NCBI GenBank assembly: GCA_003646055.1
Contig: QNDZ01000063.1
Coordinates: 1-8,740 of the forward strand
DNA: 8,740 nt
Source: a bacterium
GTDB taxonomy: Bacteria > Hydrothermota > UBA3072 > B12-G15
Direction: 5' to 3'
Each line of letters opens with the position of its first letter. The stretch's first letter is position 1. Position numbers and translations under genes: made by a program. The notes under the pieces are model-generated. The model searched no databases. It was not told where the DNA came from and worked only from the letters and a program-made list of their open reading frames with translations. Shown piece after piece: positions 1 through 7,591 of this stretch.

Positions 1-84
1 ATGGAATATTGTTCCAGAGGCACTTCTCCATACAAAACTGTCCCATTCCTCTTCCATTTCTTTTGAGTAGGGTTCAACCAGCAT
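1..84 (-). CDS. N-terminus of a probable FemAB/GNAT-like acyltransferase, cut by the window edge
   Basis: Reading leftward from an ATG at 84-82, 28 codons stay open to the window edge and give a peptide with the core EEWDSFVWRSASGTIFH. A Glu/Trp-Asp-x-Phe-Val segment followed by Ser-x-x-Gly-Thr-Ile-Phe-His is typical of the beginning of FemAB-like proteins (peptidoglycan or exopolysaccharide-associated aminoacyl/acyl transferases with a GNAT fold). Only the start is visible, so the catalytic part cannot be judged. No Shine-Dalgarno precedes the ATG, but a TTGACA/TATTAT promoter ends six bases before it, so the message would be leaderless. A second ATG at 57 is possible but has no better start signal. 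It lies 76 bases downstream of the exported 206-aa protein on the same strand, with no visible terminator between them, so some read-through from the large operon is possible. The family call is from recognition of the motif, not a search. Confidence 0.55.
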   Translation of the reverse strand, partial: MLVEPYSKEMEEEWDSFVWRSASGTIFH

Positions 85-118
85 GGAATAATAATATTTT
101 ATGTAAATTTTTTGTCAA
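85..118 (-). promoter_or_regulatory. Sigma70-like promoter directly abutting the FemAB-like start
   Basis: On the minus strand a perfect TTGACA (118-113) is followed after 16 bases by TATTAT (96-91), a five-of-six match to the -10 consensus. Only six bases separate the -10 from the ATG at 84, so transcription should begin at or within a base or two of the start codon. No purine-rich ribosome site fits in that gap. Confidence 0.65.
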
Positions 119-160
119 TTATAAATTTAGGGAAATTATACCTTTTATTTCTGCTAATAT

Positions 161-781
161 TTATAAAATTCGGATATTTTTTTCTTTCATTTTCACTATA
201 TCTGTTATTGTTGATTTTCTTTTTAATATCACCTGATCGGGTTTCAAAATATTTATTGTTCTTTGCTCTATGTTTTTTATTATCTCTATTTTAACTACCA
301 TATTTGTATCTCTTTCTTTATAAACCCTTTTCTCTGTATCTATATTTGTTATGAGTTTCAGATTGCCCTTCTCAATGGAATGGATTGAATTGCCTTTGTA
401 TGCCTCAATATGGGTGTTGTATTTCTTTCCCTTGATTTCAATAACTCCATCACTTTCTCCAATCTTTTCCAGTCCGGATGAAATATTGGTTTTTATGGGT
501 ATCTCTGTCTTGTTATCAAGATACATTAGTCTGGGATTGCCTCTTTTATCAATCTTTGCCATTAATAACTTTCCATTTTTTGATGTGAGTGTAAGTATGG
601 CTCCGCCTTTTTCTGGTTCCAGATTGAGTGTGAAACCATAATCATATTTTTGGCTGTCCTCTATATAAACCCGGTATTTTAAGGTGAGTTTTTTATCCGT
701 TATTTCAGGTAGTATATCTGTTAAATGGAACGCTGGAAGAAAGATGGGTAAAAGTATTATGAACGCAGTTATCTTTCTCAT
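161..781 (-). CDS. Exported protein of unknown function, last gene of the T9SS cargo operon
   Basis: This 206-residue protein starts with a basic n-region (MRK) and a hydrophobic stretch to about residue 18, a plausible Sec signal peptide, so it should act in the periplasm or envelope. The mature part is rich in Lys, Glu, Ile and Thr, with alternating polar/hydrophobic runs that suggest a mainly beta fold. It has no cysteine, no lipobox, no T9SS sorting domain and no transmembrane segment after the signal. I do not recognise the family; a LolA-like or DUF3108-like half-barrel is a guess from the strand pattern only. The start is fixed by a consensus AGGAGG five bases upstream, which overlaps the TAG stop of the 1840-aa gene, so the two are almost certainly cotranscribed and probably translationally coupled. 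The position suggests a job linked to the large cargo protein, but this is inference. Confidence 0.85.
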   Translation of the reverse strand: MRKITAFIILLPIFLPAFHLTDILPEITDKKLTLKYRVYIEDSQKYDYGFTLNLEPEKGGAILTLTSKNGKLLMAKIDKRGNPRLMYLDNKTEIPIKTNISSGLEKIGESDGVIEIKGKKYNTHIEAYKGNSIHSIEKGNLKLITNIDTEKRVYKERDTNMVVKIEIIKNIEQRTINILKPDQVILKRKSTITDIVKMKEKNIRIL

Positions 782-792
782 TTTAACCTCCT
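782..792 (-). promoter_or_regulatory. Shine-Dalgarno site overlapping the upstream stop codon
   Basis: AGGAGG (792-787 on the minus strand) lies five bases before the ATG at 781. It shares its first two bases with the TAG stop (793-791) of the preceding gene, an arrangement that favours coupled translation and fixes the start of the 206-aa protein. Confidence 0.85.
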
Positions 793-3700
793 ATTTTATC
801 TTTATAAACTTTTGCCTTAAGACATTCTCTCCTGATTTTACAGCAGCAAAGTATGTTCCTGATGGAATCCTGTCAAGTGGAAGAGAGATGATATTGAGCC
901 CTTTATGTACCTTTATTTCATTTGAGAGTATTTCCCTGCCCGTAACATCGTAGATTTTAATGTGGGCTGTTCTGGTTTCCATTGATACGAGATGAATATT
1001 GAACCTATCCGAAATTATGGTATTTACAGGTTTTATGTATTCCTTCGTGATTTCGGGTTTCTCTTCACCGGTCCAGTCTTCACCCACATATCCGGCTATC
1101 TTGATATCAAAACCATACTCCTGCACCGCATTGTCGGATTCAAACACAATCTTTATCTGATCCCCGGGTATACCTCTGGAGTTGAAATTCCCTATGTGCC
1201 CTGTATATGTAGCATAAAGGACATTATTCTTATCATAGAGATAGACGAAATCGTGCCCATCTTCAAGGTAAAAGTTGGAGAATGTTACCCTCATAGCCCT
1301 TGCACCTGGATAGGAGACAGTCCACTCCTGGTGTGTGTTGTTTGGGTATGGATGCTCGGTGGAAATGTTTTCAGGTATGTTGAACCACACCGGGTAATCT
1401 TTGTAATACTGGACAAAATCAACATCAAACCCATAACCATTGTTTGCAGGATCGGTAATCAGCCGCACTATGGCTGTTTTCCCTGGGACCGTGCAGGATG
1501 TGAACCTTCCCATATCACCGTTATATATGCCCCAGATATTACCGTTTCCGTCCAGAACAACAAGGGAATCAAAGTAATTTTCAATTGAGAAGCTGGAGAA
1601 GTGTATCCTTATGGCAGAGGCATCTTTCTTGTAAATCACCCATTCCATTGTGGTATCATTGGGATAAGGATGAGGTGATGAAAATGCAACTGTTTCGTCT
1701 TTTTCCCATTCCTGTTTCACAACAATGTTGTCCAGATAAAGGATGTTGTCATCCCCCCCTGCTGTTGCAAAGAATGAGGGGTTCCAATTGTAAGAGCTAT
1801 CAGTGAAGAATGGCTCAATAGGTCTTTCTTCTCCTGCTCGGTATATGTAACAGTTTATATATTCAGGATGGAAAACCAACTCTTGTGTGTACCATTCACC
1901 AACATTTATAGATTTTTCAAGGGATTTAGATTTTATTCTATGTGATGTCAGGGGTGCAAGAACTCCTTCACCCTTTGAGTTGTCGTAGTAATAGAGAACA
2001 CCACAGATATGATAGAAACCATTTGAATCGTATCCATCAACTGCAATAATCGTGCTATCGTTAAGGGCTGTTCCTGTGAGTTTGAACTCGCTTTTTATGG
2101 TAGGATAGTTTTCTCTATTATATGTGTTTATGTCCCTTATGATGGTCTCATAGAGTTTGTGACCATCGGACTGAACCGCAATTGTTCCATTGGATATGTA
2201 AATATTTCCTGTCCTTTCCCAGTTATCAGAATTGAATGTATAACATCTGTCATGAAATGTTACATTTGCTTCGGGCTCGTCAGGCTGACATGTAAGGAAT
2301 GGAACCTCATTCCCATCTGCGTCTGTTAACCTCAAATACATACCCCAATCACCAGTAATCTTTCTATTTTTTACCATCAATCTGTTCCAGCCTTGTTCAA
2401 GGTTTAATGGAACAGAGTCTCTATCAGGTTGTGCATAGGTGTTTTGACCTGTGGCAACAGGATAACCATTCAGGAAGATTTTATAATCGCCAACAATCCC
2501 ATATCTCAGCCAGACCGAGGTTGTATCGTGGTAATCAATATAGATATGGGCATAGCAGACTCCAGAGGTTACATCCGGGAAGTATGAATTTAGATTGAGG
2601 AATCCTGTCGAGTCGGTCTGTCCACCGAACCATACCTTTCCACCTATTGAATTATAGCTATCATAGGGTTCTATTTTATCCTCACCACCAAGGTAGTCCC
2701 AATCCATTCCCTCATCTGGATAAGCACCCGCAAGGAGATAGTCGTGAACATACGGAGCATTGCCAGGAGTATTTCCCATACTACCGCTCCATGTGTCAAA
2801 ATCAAATCCAGAGCCATTCCACTGCACGTTTATTCCGTACAGGTAATCGTTCAGGATGGCAGCAGCACCAAAACCATGGGTGTAAAGCCTTTCCATATAA
2901 TATGGCCCATAAATGTATGGCCATGTTGTATTGTAGGCAAATCCCATATCTGCGCCGAGATTTATAAACCATATGGAGATATCAATATTCCCGATCCCTG
3001 TAGCTTCAACATTGGCCCAGTTGTACATAAGTTGTGCCTCACCCCTTATATAACAACCCCATGTAGATATTCCTTCATCAGGGTCTTCACCAATCCAGGC
3101 AGATGCAGTTAGAGAGTCACCCGGAATATCTATGGAAAATCCAGCAGAGCCGTAAACATAATCATCAATGGCCATGTGACCAACACCAGTAATGTATCCA
3201 TCTGTGTATACCTCAAGTGTTGCTATGATGGAAAGTGTATGTGTAGCATCTTCAACTGTTCCGGTTAACATCACTTCCCATACATCTGTGCTATCATAGT
3301 AGTATAGCCCTCCTCCAGCACCAGTCAGGACAAGACCGGTTTCGCCAAGGGGTATGTTCAAGCCAGAAGTTGTAATTTCTGCATAATGGAAAGTTCCATC
3401 CCAATCAATAGAGAATGTGAGATAGAATCCAGCAATATTGGGTATATCAATCTCTGCCTCACCATTCATACCGATTGAATCAAATCCGAAACTTCCACCT
3501 GTGAATTGATAGCCACTTATCTCAAATCCAGGTATACTGACAGAACCCGCAAGCACATCATATCCAAGTCCAAGGATTCCCTGTCCATCTTCAACCCTGT
3601 GGAGTAAAATACTCCCACCTGCAGAACCTGAAATAAAATCAGGAACCCTGAGATCTCCACTTATATATATTCTGTCAGTATCAGGAATTTCAACATCGCC

Positions 3701-6313
3701 ATAAAAACCGTATTCACCAATGGTAACATCTGCTTCGCCCTTTGTCAGTCCAAGTATGTTCCCATCATAGTCCAGCATGAGATTAATGCAGTGGAAATAA
3801 CCAATGTTATCAAGCGTGACCATCCCGGTTATAGATACTCCATCATCAAAGAATTTTGCCCATCCATCACCCTGGAATACACCCACATTAACACCTGTAA
3901 TTCCAAACGCAGAAACAGATATAAAATTACCATCCCTGTCAAAGACAAGTTCAAGAACAGAGACATTTCCAGCACCTATGGATGAAAGGTCTGCTGAGGC
4001 GGAGTGGACTATGACATAATTTGATGTGATTTCAATCATGCCACTAAATGTGAAGCCTGAGATATGTATCCCAGAAACCCCGATGCCTTCACATGATAGG
4101 ATGTTTCCATCAGGTGATAATGAAAGGCTGGAGAAGTAGAGCGTATCTACGAATCCTGTTGTTGAAAGGTCAAAACTTGCTGAAATTATTAATCTGTCTG
4201 GATCACGGCCAAATATACCGGTTCCGTTGATGAGTGTATACCCTGAAACAGTAATGTGGTCAAGGCTTATGTGGCATGAGTCAATGCCTTCTTTTGTTAG
4301 TGAAAGATAGTCAATAGAGCCACTTCCTCCTCCAGGTAAAGATACACTTCCCGTTAAAATAAGCATACTGTCAGCAAAGGAGAAACTACCAGCAACCTGA
4401 AAACCATCAATTGTAAAAGACATTGCAGGGATTTGGAGTTCAAGTCCTCCATTTCCATCTGCAACAAGTTGAAATCCAATTGAGCCTGATATATCGGGTA
4501 TAAGAATAATTCCACTTGCAGTGAATGGCGAAAGTGTCATATTTATATCAGAAAGAACAATATACCCAAGATTGAAATATCCATTTTTGATTGTGCCTTG
4601 AAGTGTTCCATCAAAACCAGCATAGAATTCAACATCTGCTTCGTATCCATTCACATCAAGATGCCCTTTTCCACTTATTCCACTCTCGGTAATTGTTATT
4701 TCTACTCCATAGATATTTACTGTAATGCCTGAACTGTCTGTTAAAGCAATTGTCCCACTGAATGTTCCAACAAGTTTTCCTTCAGGTGTAGAGGAGAAAC
4801 TAATTGGGACAGTGACTGAGTAAGGGTAACTTCCAATTGTCACATACCCGCTACCATAAAAAGCCCAATCAGGGTCATTTGTGATGGTTCCCTGGAAATC
4901 GGAGATGGTTAATCCCCCAAGATTAAAACTGCATGGAGATGCCACTGTTGCGCTTGATGAATCAGGGGAAATCTGGAAGTATATACTATCCGTGGGCGAT
5001 ATAATCCACCATGCATAGGCATTTCCAAATTCATCCACATAGTAATGGTGAAGGATTATATTGCCAATGGTGATAGAGTTTCCATATACCTGCCAGTAGA
5101 TGGTACCCGTATTATCCGAACGGAAATAAACAGAAACATCCCCTTCAGGACCAAGATATGTTCCAGAACCCCAGAAACCATTGTTGTCAATATACCCAGA
5201 AAGGTTGTTTATTTCATGCCCATCGTCAAGAACAACATATCCATTGCTCAACCCAATTGATATATCCCCATTAAGGTCCGTAGAGAAATACACATCCACC
5301 ATTCCATCAGGTGGATAGTTCAAACCTGAAATATAGACCTTACCGCTTCCCTTAAGACCGTATTCAGAGTTGAACTGAAGGTTTAGATCCTGTATATCAA
5401 CATTTTCAATTATGATGTGTGAATCAGTAACTGATATGGTTACATCGTTTCCTGATGATGAGAAGGCGATGTTGAGCATGCTTCCTGATAATTCAATACT
5501 TCCTGCACCAGCAAACCCGGAAGAATTGATAGAGCCACTTATGTTATATATCCTGACCCCATGAATGGTGAGGTATCCCTCTGTAATGTTGATTGCATAA
5601 GAATCATCGAGCAAAAAGTTGAAGTCAAGATAACTTCCCTGAACAATGATTCTTCCTCCACCTTCAATGCCGTTCTGGGTTAGTTTTCCGTAGAATTCGT
5701 AGATGGTTAGCCCACCTACGGTTATTGTGCATCTGTCAATCATTCCATAAATATTATCTCCATCGGAGTAAAGGGTTATGTACAGATGATTGCCATTATA
5801 ATCAAAGTAGCCCCCACCAGATATGCCTTCATTGGAGAGATAAACATAAAGATCCGTAATTGTGAGTCCTGCGACCACAATTGATGATAAATAAGCACTT
5901 CCAGATACAAAACCATTTTCACCCATTGTGAAATTTAATGATATTGTGGAGCCCTGTATATCTATATCACCCGTAGCCCAGAAACCCGAGGAGTCAAGGT
6001 AACACTGAATGTTTGTAACAGGAATGCCACCAATGTCCAGTGTATCTGGACCTGTATAAAGCACATGTCCGTATCCATATATTTGAACCTCACCATTTGA
6101 AAATCCAGAAAGGGATAACATAAGGTCATCCACATTAAGGTTTCCGAAGTTCATATTGTATATTTCACCATCAATGGTTATTGTGTCCCCTGATATATTT
6201 TGAATTATACCGGTTATCTGTGTATTCCCAATGGTAAAACTAAGGGTATCACCAACAGAAAAGGCGAAAAGGGAGACTGAAATTACAAAAATTATTGAAA
6301 TGTATCTCTTCAT
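791..6313 (-). CDS. Giant secreted multidomain repeat protein with tandem CUB-like domains and a T9SS type A sorting domain
   Basis: This 1840-residue protein is probably exported by Sec and then by the type IX system. Residues 1-19 are a signal peptide (MKRY, hydrophobic run, AFS). Residues about 92-1050 hold degenerate repeats, 51-61 residues each where counted, with an I-x-x-G-x-x-I head and a Gly-Ile-x-Gly-x-Gly core. Residues about 1187-1335 resemble a PA14-like or sugar-binding jelly roll (LLAGAYPDEG, YLGGED, KIFLNG, GWNRLMVKN). About 1346-1533 looks like a concanavalin/laminin-G-type sandwich. Two CUB-like domains follow (about 1539-1637 and 1644-1740), each with HPYPN, a Trp two residues after the next Glu or Met, and a terminal GFD strand. 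Residues about 1762-1840 are a T9SS type A sorting domain (KIYDVTGREI, IPSGTYF, QKFIKIK). The content suggests adhesion or substrate binding at the surface; no catalytic motif is seen. The start has AAGGAGGT three bases upstream, overlapping the stop of the gene before it. The frame is intact throughout. Confidence 0.93.
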   Translation of the reverse strand: MKRYISIIFVISVSLFAFSVGDTLSFTIGNTQITGIIQNISGDTITIDGEIYNMNFGNLNVDDLMLSLSGFSNGEVQIYGYGHVLYTGPDTLDIGGIPVTNIQCYLDSSGFWATGDIDIQGSTISLNFTMGENGFVSGSAYLSSIVVAGLTITDLYVYLSNEGISGGGYFDYNGNHLYITLYSDGDNIYGMIDRCTITVGGLTIYEFYGKLTQNGIEGGGRIIVQGSYLDFNFLLDDSYAINITEGYLTIHGVRIYNISGSINSSGFAGAGSIELSGSMLNIAFSSSGNDVTISVTDSHIIIENVDIQDLNLQFNSEYGLKGSGKVYISGLNYPPDGMVDVYFSTDLNGDISIGLSNGYVVLDDGHEINNLSGYIDNNGFWGSGTYLGPEGDVSVYFRSDNTGTIYWQVYGNSITIGNIILHHYYVDEFGNAYAWWIISPTDSIYFQISPDSSSATVASPCSFNLGGLTISDFQGTITNDPDWAFYGSGYVTIGSYPYSVTVPISFSSTPEGKLVGTFSGTIALTDSSGITVNIYGVEITITESGISGKGHLDVNGYEADVEFYAGFDGTLQGTIKNGYFNLGYIVLSDINMTLSPFTASGIILIPDISGSIGFQLVADGNGGLELQIPAMSFTIDGFQVAGSFSFADSMLILTGSVSLPGGGSGSIDYLSLTKEGIDSCHISLDHITVSGYTLINGTGIFGRDPDRLIISASFDLSTTGFVDTLYFSSLSLSPDGNILSCEGIGVSGIHISGFTFSGMIEITSNYVIVHSASADLSSIGAGNVSVLELVFDRDGNFISVSAFGITGVNVGVFQGDGWAKFFDDGVSITGMVTLDNIGYFHCINLMLDYDGNILGLTKGEADVTIGEYGFYGDVEIPDTDRIYISGDLRVPDFISGSAGGSILLHRVEDGQGILGLGYDVLAGSVSIPGFEISGYQFTGGSFGFDSIGMNGEAEIDIPNIAGFYLTFSIDWDGTFHYAEITTSGLNIPLGETGLVLTGAGGGLYYYDSTDVWEVMLTGTVEDATHTLSIIATLEVYTDGYITGVGHMAIDDYVYGSAGFSIDIPGDSLTASAWIGEDPDEGISTWGCYIRGEAQLMYNWANVEATGIGNIDISIWFINLGADMGFAYNTTWPYIYGPYYMERLYTHGFGAAAILNDYLYGINVQWNGSGFDFDTWSGSMGNTPGNAPYVHDYLLAGAYPDEGMDWDYLGGEDKIEPYDSYNSIGGKVWFGGQTDSTGFLNLNSYFPDVTSGVCYAHIYIDYHDTTSVWLRYGIVGDYKIFLNGYPVATGQNTYAQPDRDSVPLNLEQGWNRLMVKNRKITGDWGMYLRLTDADGNEVPFLTCQPDEPEANVTFHDRCYTFNSDNWERTGNIYISNGTIAVQSDGHKLYETIIRDINTYNRENYPTIKSEFKLTGTALNDSTIIAVDGYDSNGFYHICGVLYYYDNSKGEGVLAPLTSHRIKSKSLEKSINVGEWYTQELVFHPEYINCYIYRAGEERPIEPFFTDSSYNWNPSFFATAGGDDNILYLDNIVVKQEWEKDETVAFSSPHPYPNDTTMEWVIYKKDASAIRIHFSSFSIENYFDSLVVLDGNGNIWGIYNGDMGRFTSCTVPGKTAIVRLITDPANNGYGFDVDFVQYYKDYPVWFNIPENISTEHPYPNNTHQEWTVSYPGARAMRVTFSNFYLEDGHDFVYLYDKNNVLYATYTGHIGNFNSRGIPGDQIKIVFESDNAVQEYGFDIKIAGYVGEDWTGEEKPEITKEYIKPVNTIISDRFNIHLVSMETRTAHIKIYDVTGREILSNEIKVHKGLNIISLPLDRIPSGTYFAAVKSGENVLRQKFIKIK
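3166..6040 (-). repeat. Degenerate tandem protein repeats within the 1840-aa gene
   Basis: The first units begin near residues 92, 145, 197, 248, 300, 360, 414 and 463, giving spacings of 53, 52, 51, 52, 60, 54 and 49. Each unit reads roughly hydrophobic-x-hydrophobic-x-G-hydrophobic-x-I, then 6-8 residues, then a turn with G-hydrophobic-x-G-x-G, then further strand-like stretches ending in a D/N-G turn. Examples of the core are LTQNGIEGGG, LSNEGISGGG and INSSGFAGAG. Later units (to about residue 1050) are looser and longer. The repeats are visible only at protein level; I see no long exact DNA repeats, so they are old duplications. Boundaries are approximate. Confidence 0.75.
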
Positions 6314-6324
6314 GATACCTCCTT
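6314..6324 (-). promoter_or_regulatory. Strong Shine-Dalgarno for the 1840-aa gene
   Basis: On the minus strand AAGGAGGT (6324-6317) stands three bases before the ATG at 6313. It overlaps the TAA stop (6325-6323) of the upstream 394-aa gene. This decides the start and indicates a single message for both T9SS cargo genes. Confidence 0.85.
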
Positions 6325-7507
6325 ACTTTATAACCTCTATTTTCTTGATTGTGTTGCCTTTCCTCAAAAAGTATATTCCGGGTTTTAAATCACCTATAGC
6401 ATTCTTTGTATCATACCTGGTGAATATACCTATCACTCTGCCTGAAATGTCAATTAACATATATTTGTCGGGAGATGCGGTTTCTTCTTTTATCCCTGTT
6501 GGATATGTCACATAAGGCCCATTTATTTTATTTAGAGGTGCATCAGAAGGATAATAAACAGTTGTCCCGAATGTGTTTCTTGTATAGTAATAGTGATTAT
6601 AGATACCTGGGTGATTCAGTCTTATTTTTTTTCCATAGGTTCCATCGTATGAAAATCCGGATAGGAGGTCAAGGTTAATAATGATTGTATCATTCAATAT
6701 ACACTGGATTGTGTCAGGAGAATAACCCCATGGATCGTTGTAATCAATGGTAAAAGTGAAATAGGAACCCGCAGTATCCGTGTCCGGTGAAAAGACAGGG
6801 TTGGAAAGTGTGGGGTTATCAGGTGGTAAATACGAAACATAGAGGTAGGTTTCCTCCCCAAAGAAATTCACCCCTTCATCCACATCAGGATTGTTACCAC
6901 CATCTCCTTCTTCGCCAATCCTGTGTATCCCGATACCGAACCAGTCCTGTTGAAGGGCATTTTGCAGATTGGCAATACCAGCTGAATCAAGCATTATAAA
7001 AGTGGATTCAGAAGGGTAAGGGGTATTGTAAACAGGGTCCATTTCCATATAGAGGGATTCTGCATAAACATGGCCTGTTCCTGCGTCGTCATAGAGGGTA
7101 TAATCATCGTAATCCCCATTGGATGGTGTCCATGGTGTTTGGTCCATGCTCATATCAAGGAGTTCAATCCATGTTCCCCGCCAATCCCACTCATCCTCCC
7201 ATTGACCATCGTAGGCAAGGAGGAACTGGATACCTGCTGATAGTATGGTTACAGAATCAGGAATTCCAGATATATCAAACTGAACATGCCCCCGTGACCA
7301 TTCATCCCACCCGTCACGGTCAATACCAACCTTCATTGGATAGCTCAGGGGGTCATCATCTGAAAAATAAGAGTAAACGAAAGATTCATAACCATCCCAG
7401 TTTGTATCATAGGAATAACCGTAAATAGAGCACCCTATTATTGTGTCCTGACGACTTTTTAAGTGAAAGGAAGATATATCATACCCAAACAGAAGTATGA
7501 TAAACAT
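6323..7507 (-). CDS. T9SS cargo protein with a DNRLRE-like beta-sandwich domain
   Basis: This 394-residue protein is first in the leftward operon. Residues about 35-226 resemble the DNRLRE/CBM96-type beta sandwich found in cell-surface and carbohydrate-binding proteins: the stretch RGHVQFDISGIPDSVTILSA, with a later aromatic, acidic-rich segment, fits the R-x-x-x-x-F-D-hydrophobic-x-x-I-P...I-x-S-A signature. Residues about 228-332 look like an Ig- or FN3-like domain (DNPTLSNPVFSPDTDTAGSY, then FTIDYNDPWG). Residues about 348-394 form a T9SS type A sorting domain (YMLIDISGRVIG, LKPGIYFLRKG, KKIEVIK). The signal peptide is unusual: MFIILLFGYDISSF has no basic n-region and a hydrophobic core of only about eight residues. 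No in-frame ATG, GTG or TTG occurs upstream before a stop, so 7507 is the only start. No Shine-Dalgarno is present; a promoter sits 10 bases upstream. A surface-binding role is inferred. Confidence 0.9.
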   Translation of the reverse strand: MFIILLFGYDISSFHLKSRQDTIIGCSIYGYSYDTNWDGYESFVYSYFSDDDPLSYPMKVGIDRDGWDEWSRGHVQFDISGIPDSVTILSAGIQFLLAYDGQWEDEWDWRGTWIELLDMSMDQTPWTPSNGDYDDYTLYDDAGTGHVYAESLYMEMDPVYNTPYPSESTFIMLDSAGIANLQNALQQDWFGIGIHRIGEEGDGGNNPDVDEGVNFFGEETYLYVSYLPPDNPTLSNPVFSPDTDTAGSYFTFTIDYNDPWGYSPDTIQCILNDTIIINLDLLSGFSYDGTYGKKIRLNHPGIYNHYYYTRNTFGTTVYYPSDAPLNKINGPYVTYPTGIKEETASPDKYMLIDISGRVIGIFTRYDTKNAIGDLKPGIYFLRKGNTIKKIEVIK

Positions 7508-7544
7508 TGTGTTATTATCATAACTAAAAAAATTGGGTTGTCAA
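7508..7544 (-). promoter_or_regulatory. Promoter of the leftward T9SS cargo operon
   Basis: The minus strand shows a perfect TTGACA (7544-7539), a 16-base spacer and TATGAT (7522-7517), five of six matches to TATAAT. Nine bases (AATAACACA) separate it from the ATG at 7507, so the leader would be about one to four bases and lacks any ribosome site. Confidence 0.65.
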
Positions 7545-7556
7545 TAATATTTTGTC

Positions 7557-7591
7557 TTGCATTGTATCAGGTAATTCTTATAATAATAACC
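7557..7591 (+). promoter_or_regulatory. Divergent promoter of the GNAT-lipoprotein operon
   Basis: A perfect TATAAT (7579-7584) lies seven bases before the ATG at 7592. A weaker -35, TTGCAT (7557-7562), stands 16 bases upstream of it. There is no Shine-Dalgarno before the start. The two -35 boxes of the divergent promoters are 12 bp apart, back to back, so RNA polymerase binding at one could affect the other. Confidence 0.65.

Noticed and set aside
119..160. Terminator between the 206-aa gene and the FemAB-like gene, or an extra TATAAT at 140-135 on the minus strand
   Set aside because: No hairpin followed by a T run can be drawn in this stretch, and the TATAAT has no convincing -35 within the end of the 206-aa gene. 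The A/T richness alone explains it.
992..1588. A 198-codon open frame on the plus strand opposite the C-terminal part of the 1840-aa gene
   Set aside because: It lies wholly antisense to a clearly coding frame with recognisable CUB-like and sorting domains, has no ribosome site, and its product has no recognisable features. Other plus-strand frames across 1585-7428 are rejected for the same reason.
7427..7441. Lipobox-like I-I-G-C (Cys26) in the 394-aa cargo protein
   Set aside because: The ten residues before it are polar and charged (SSFHLKSRQDT), so no hydrophobic core sits next to it. The C-terminal T9SS sorting domain also makes lipid anchoring at this Cys unlikely.
7463..7591. N-terminal extension of the GNAT gene from an ATG at 7463, giving a hydrophobic leader
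   Set aside because: It overlaps the divergent gene's start and both promoters, the GNAT fold begins right at the 7592 Met, and the TATAAT just upstream would place transcription start at 7592.
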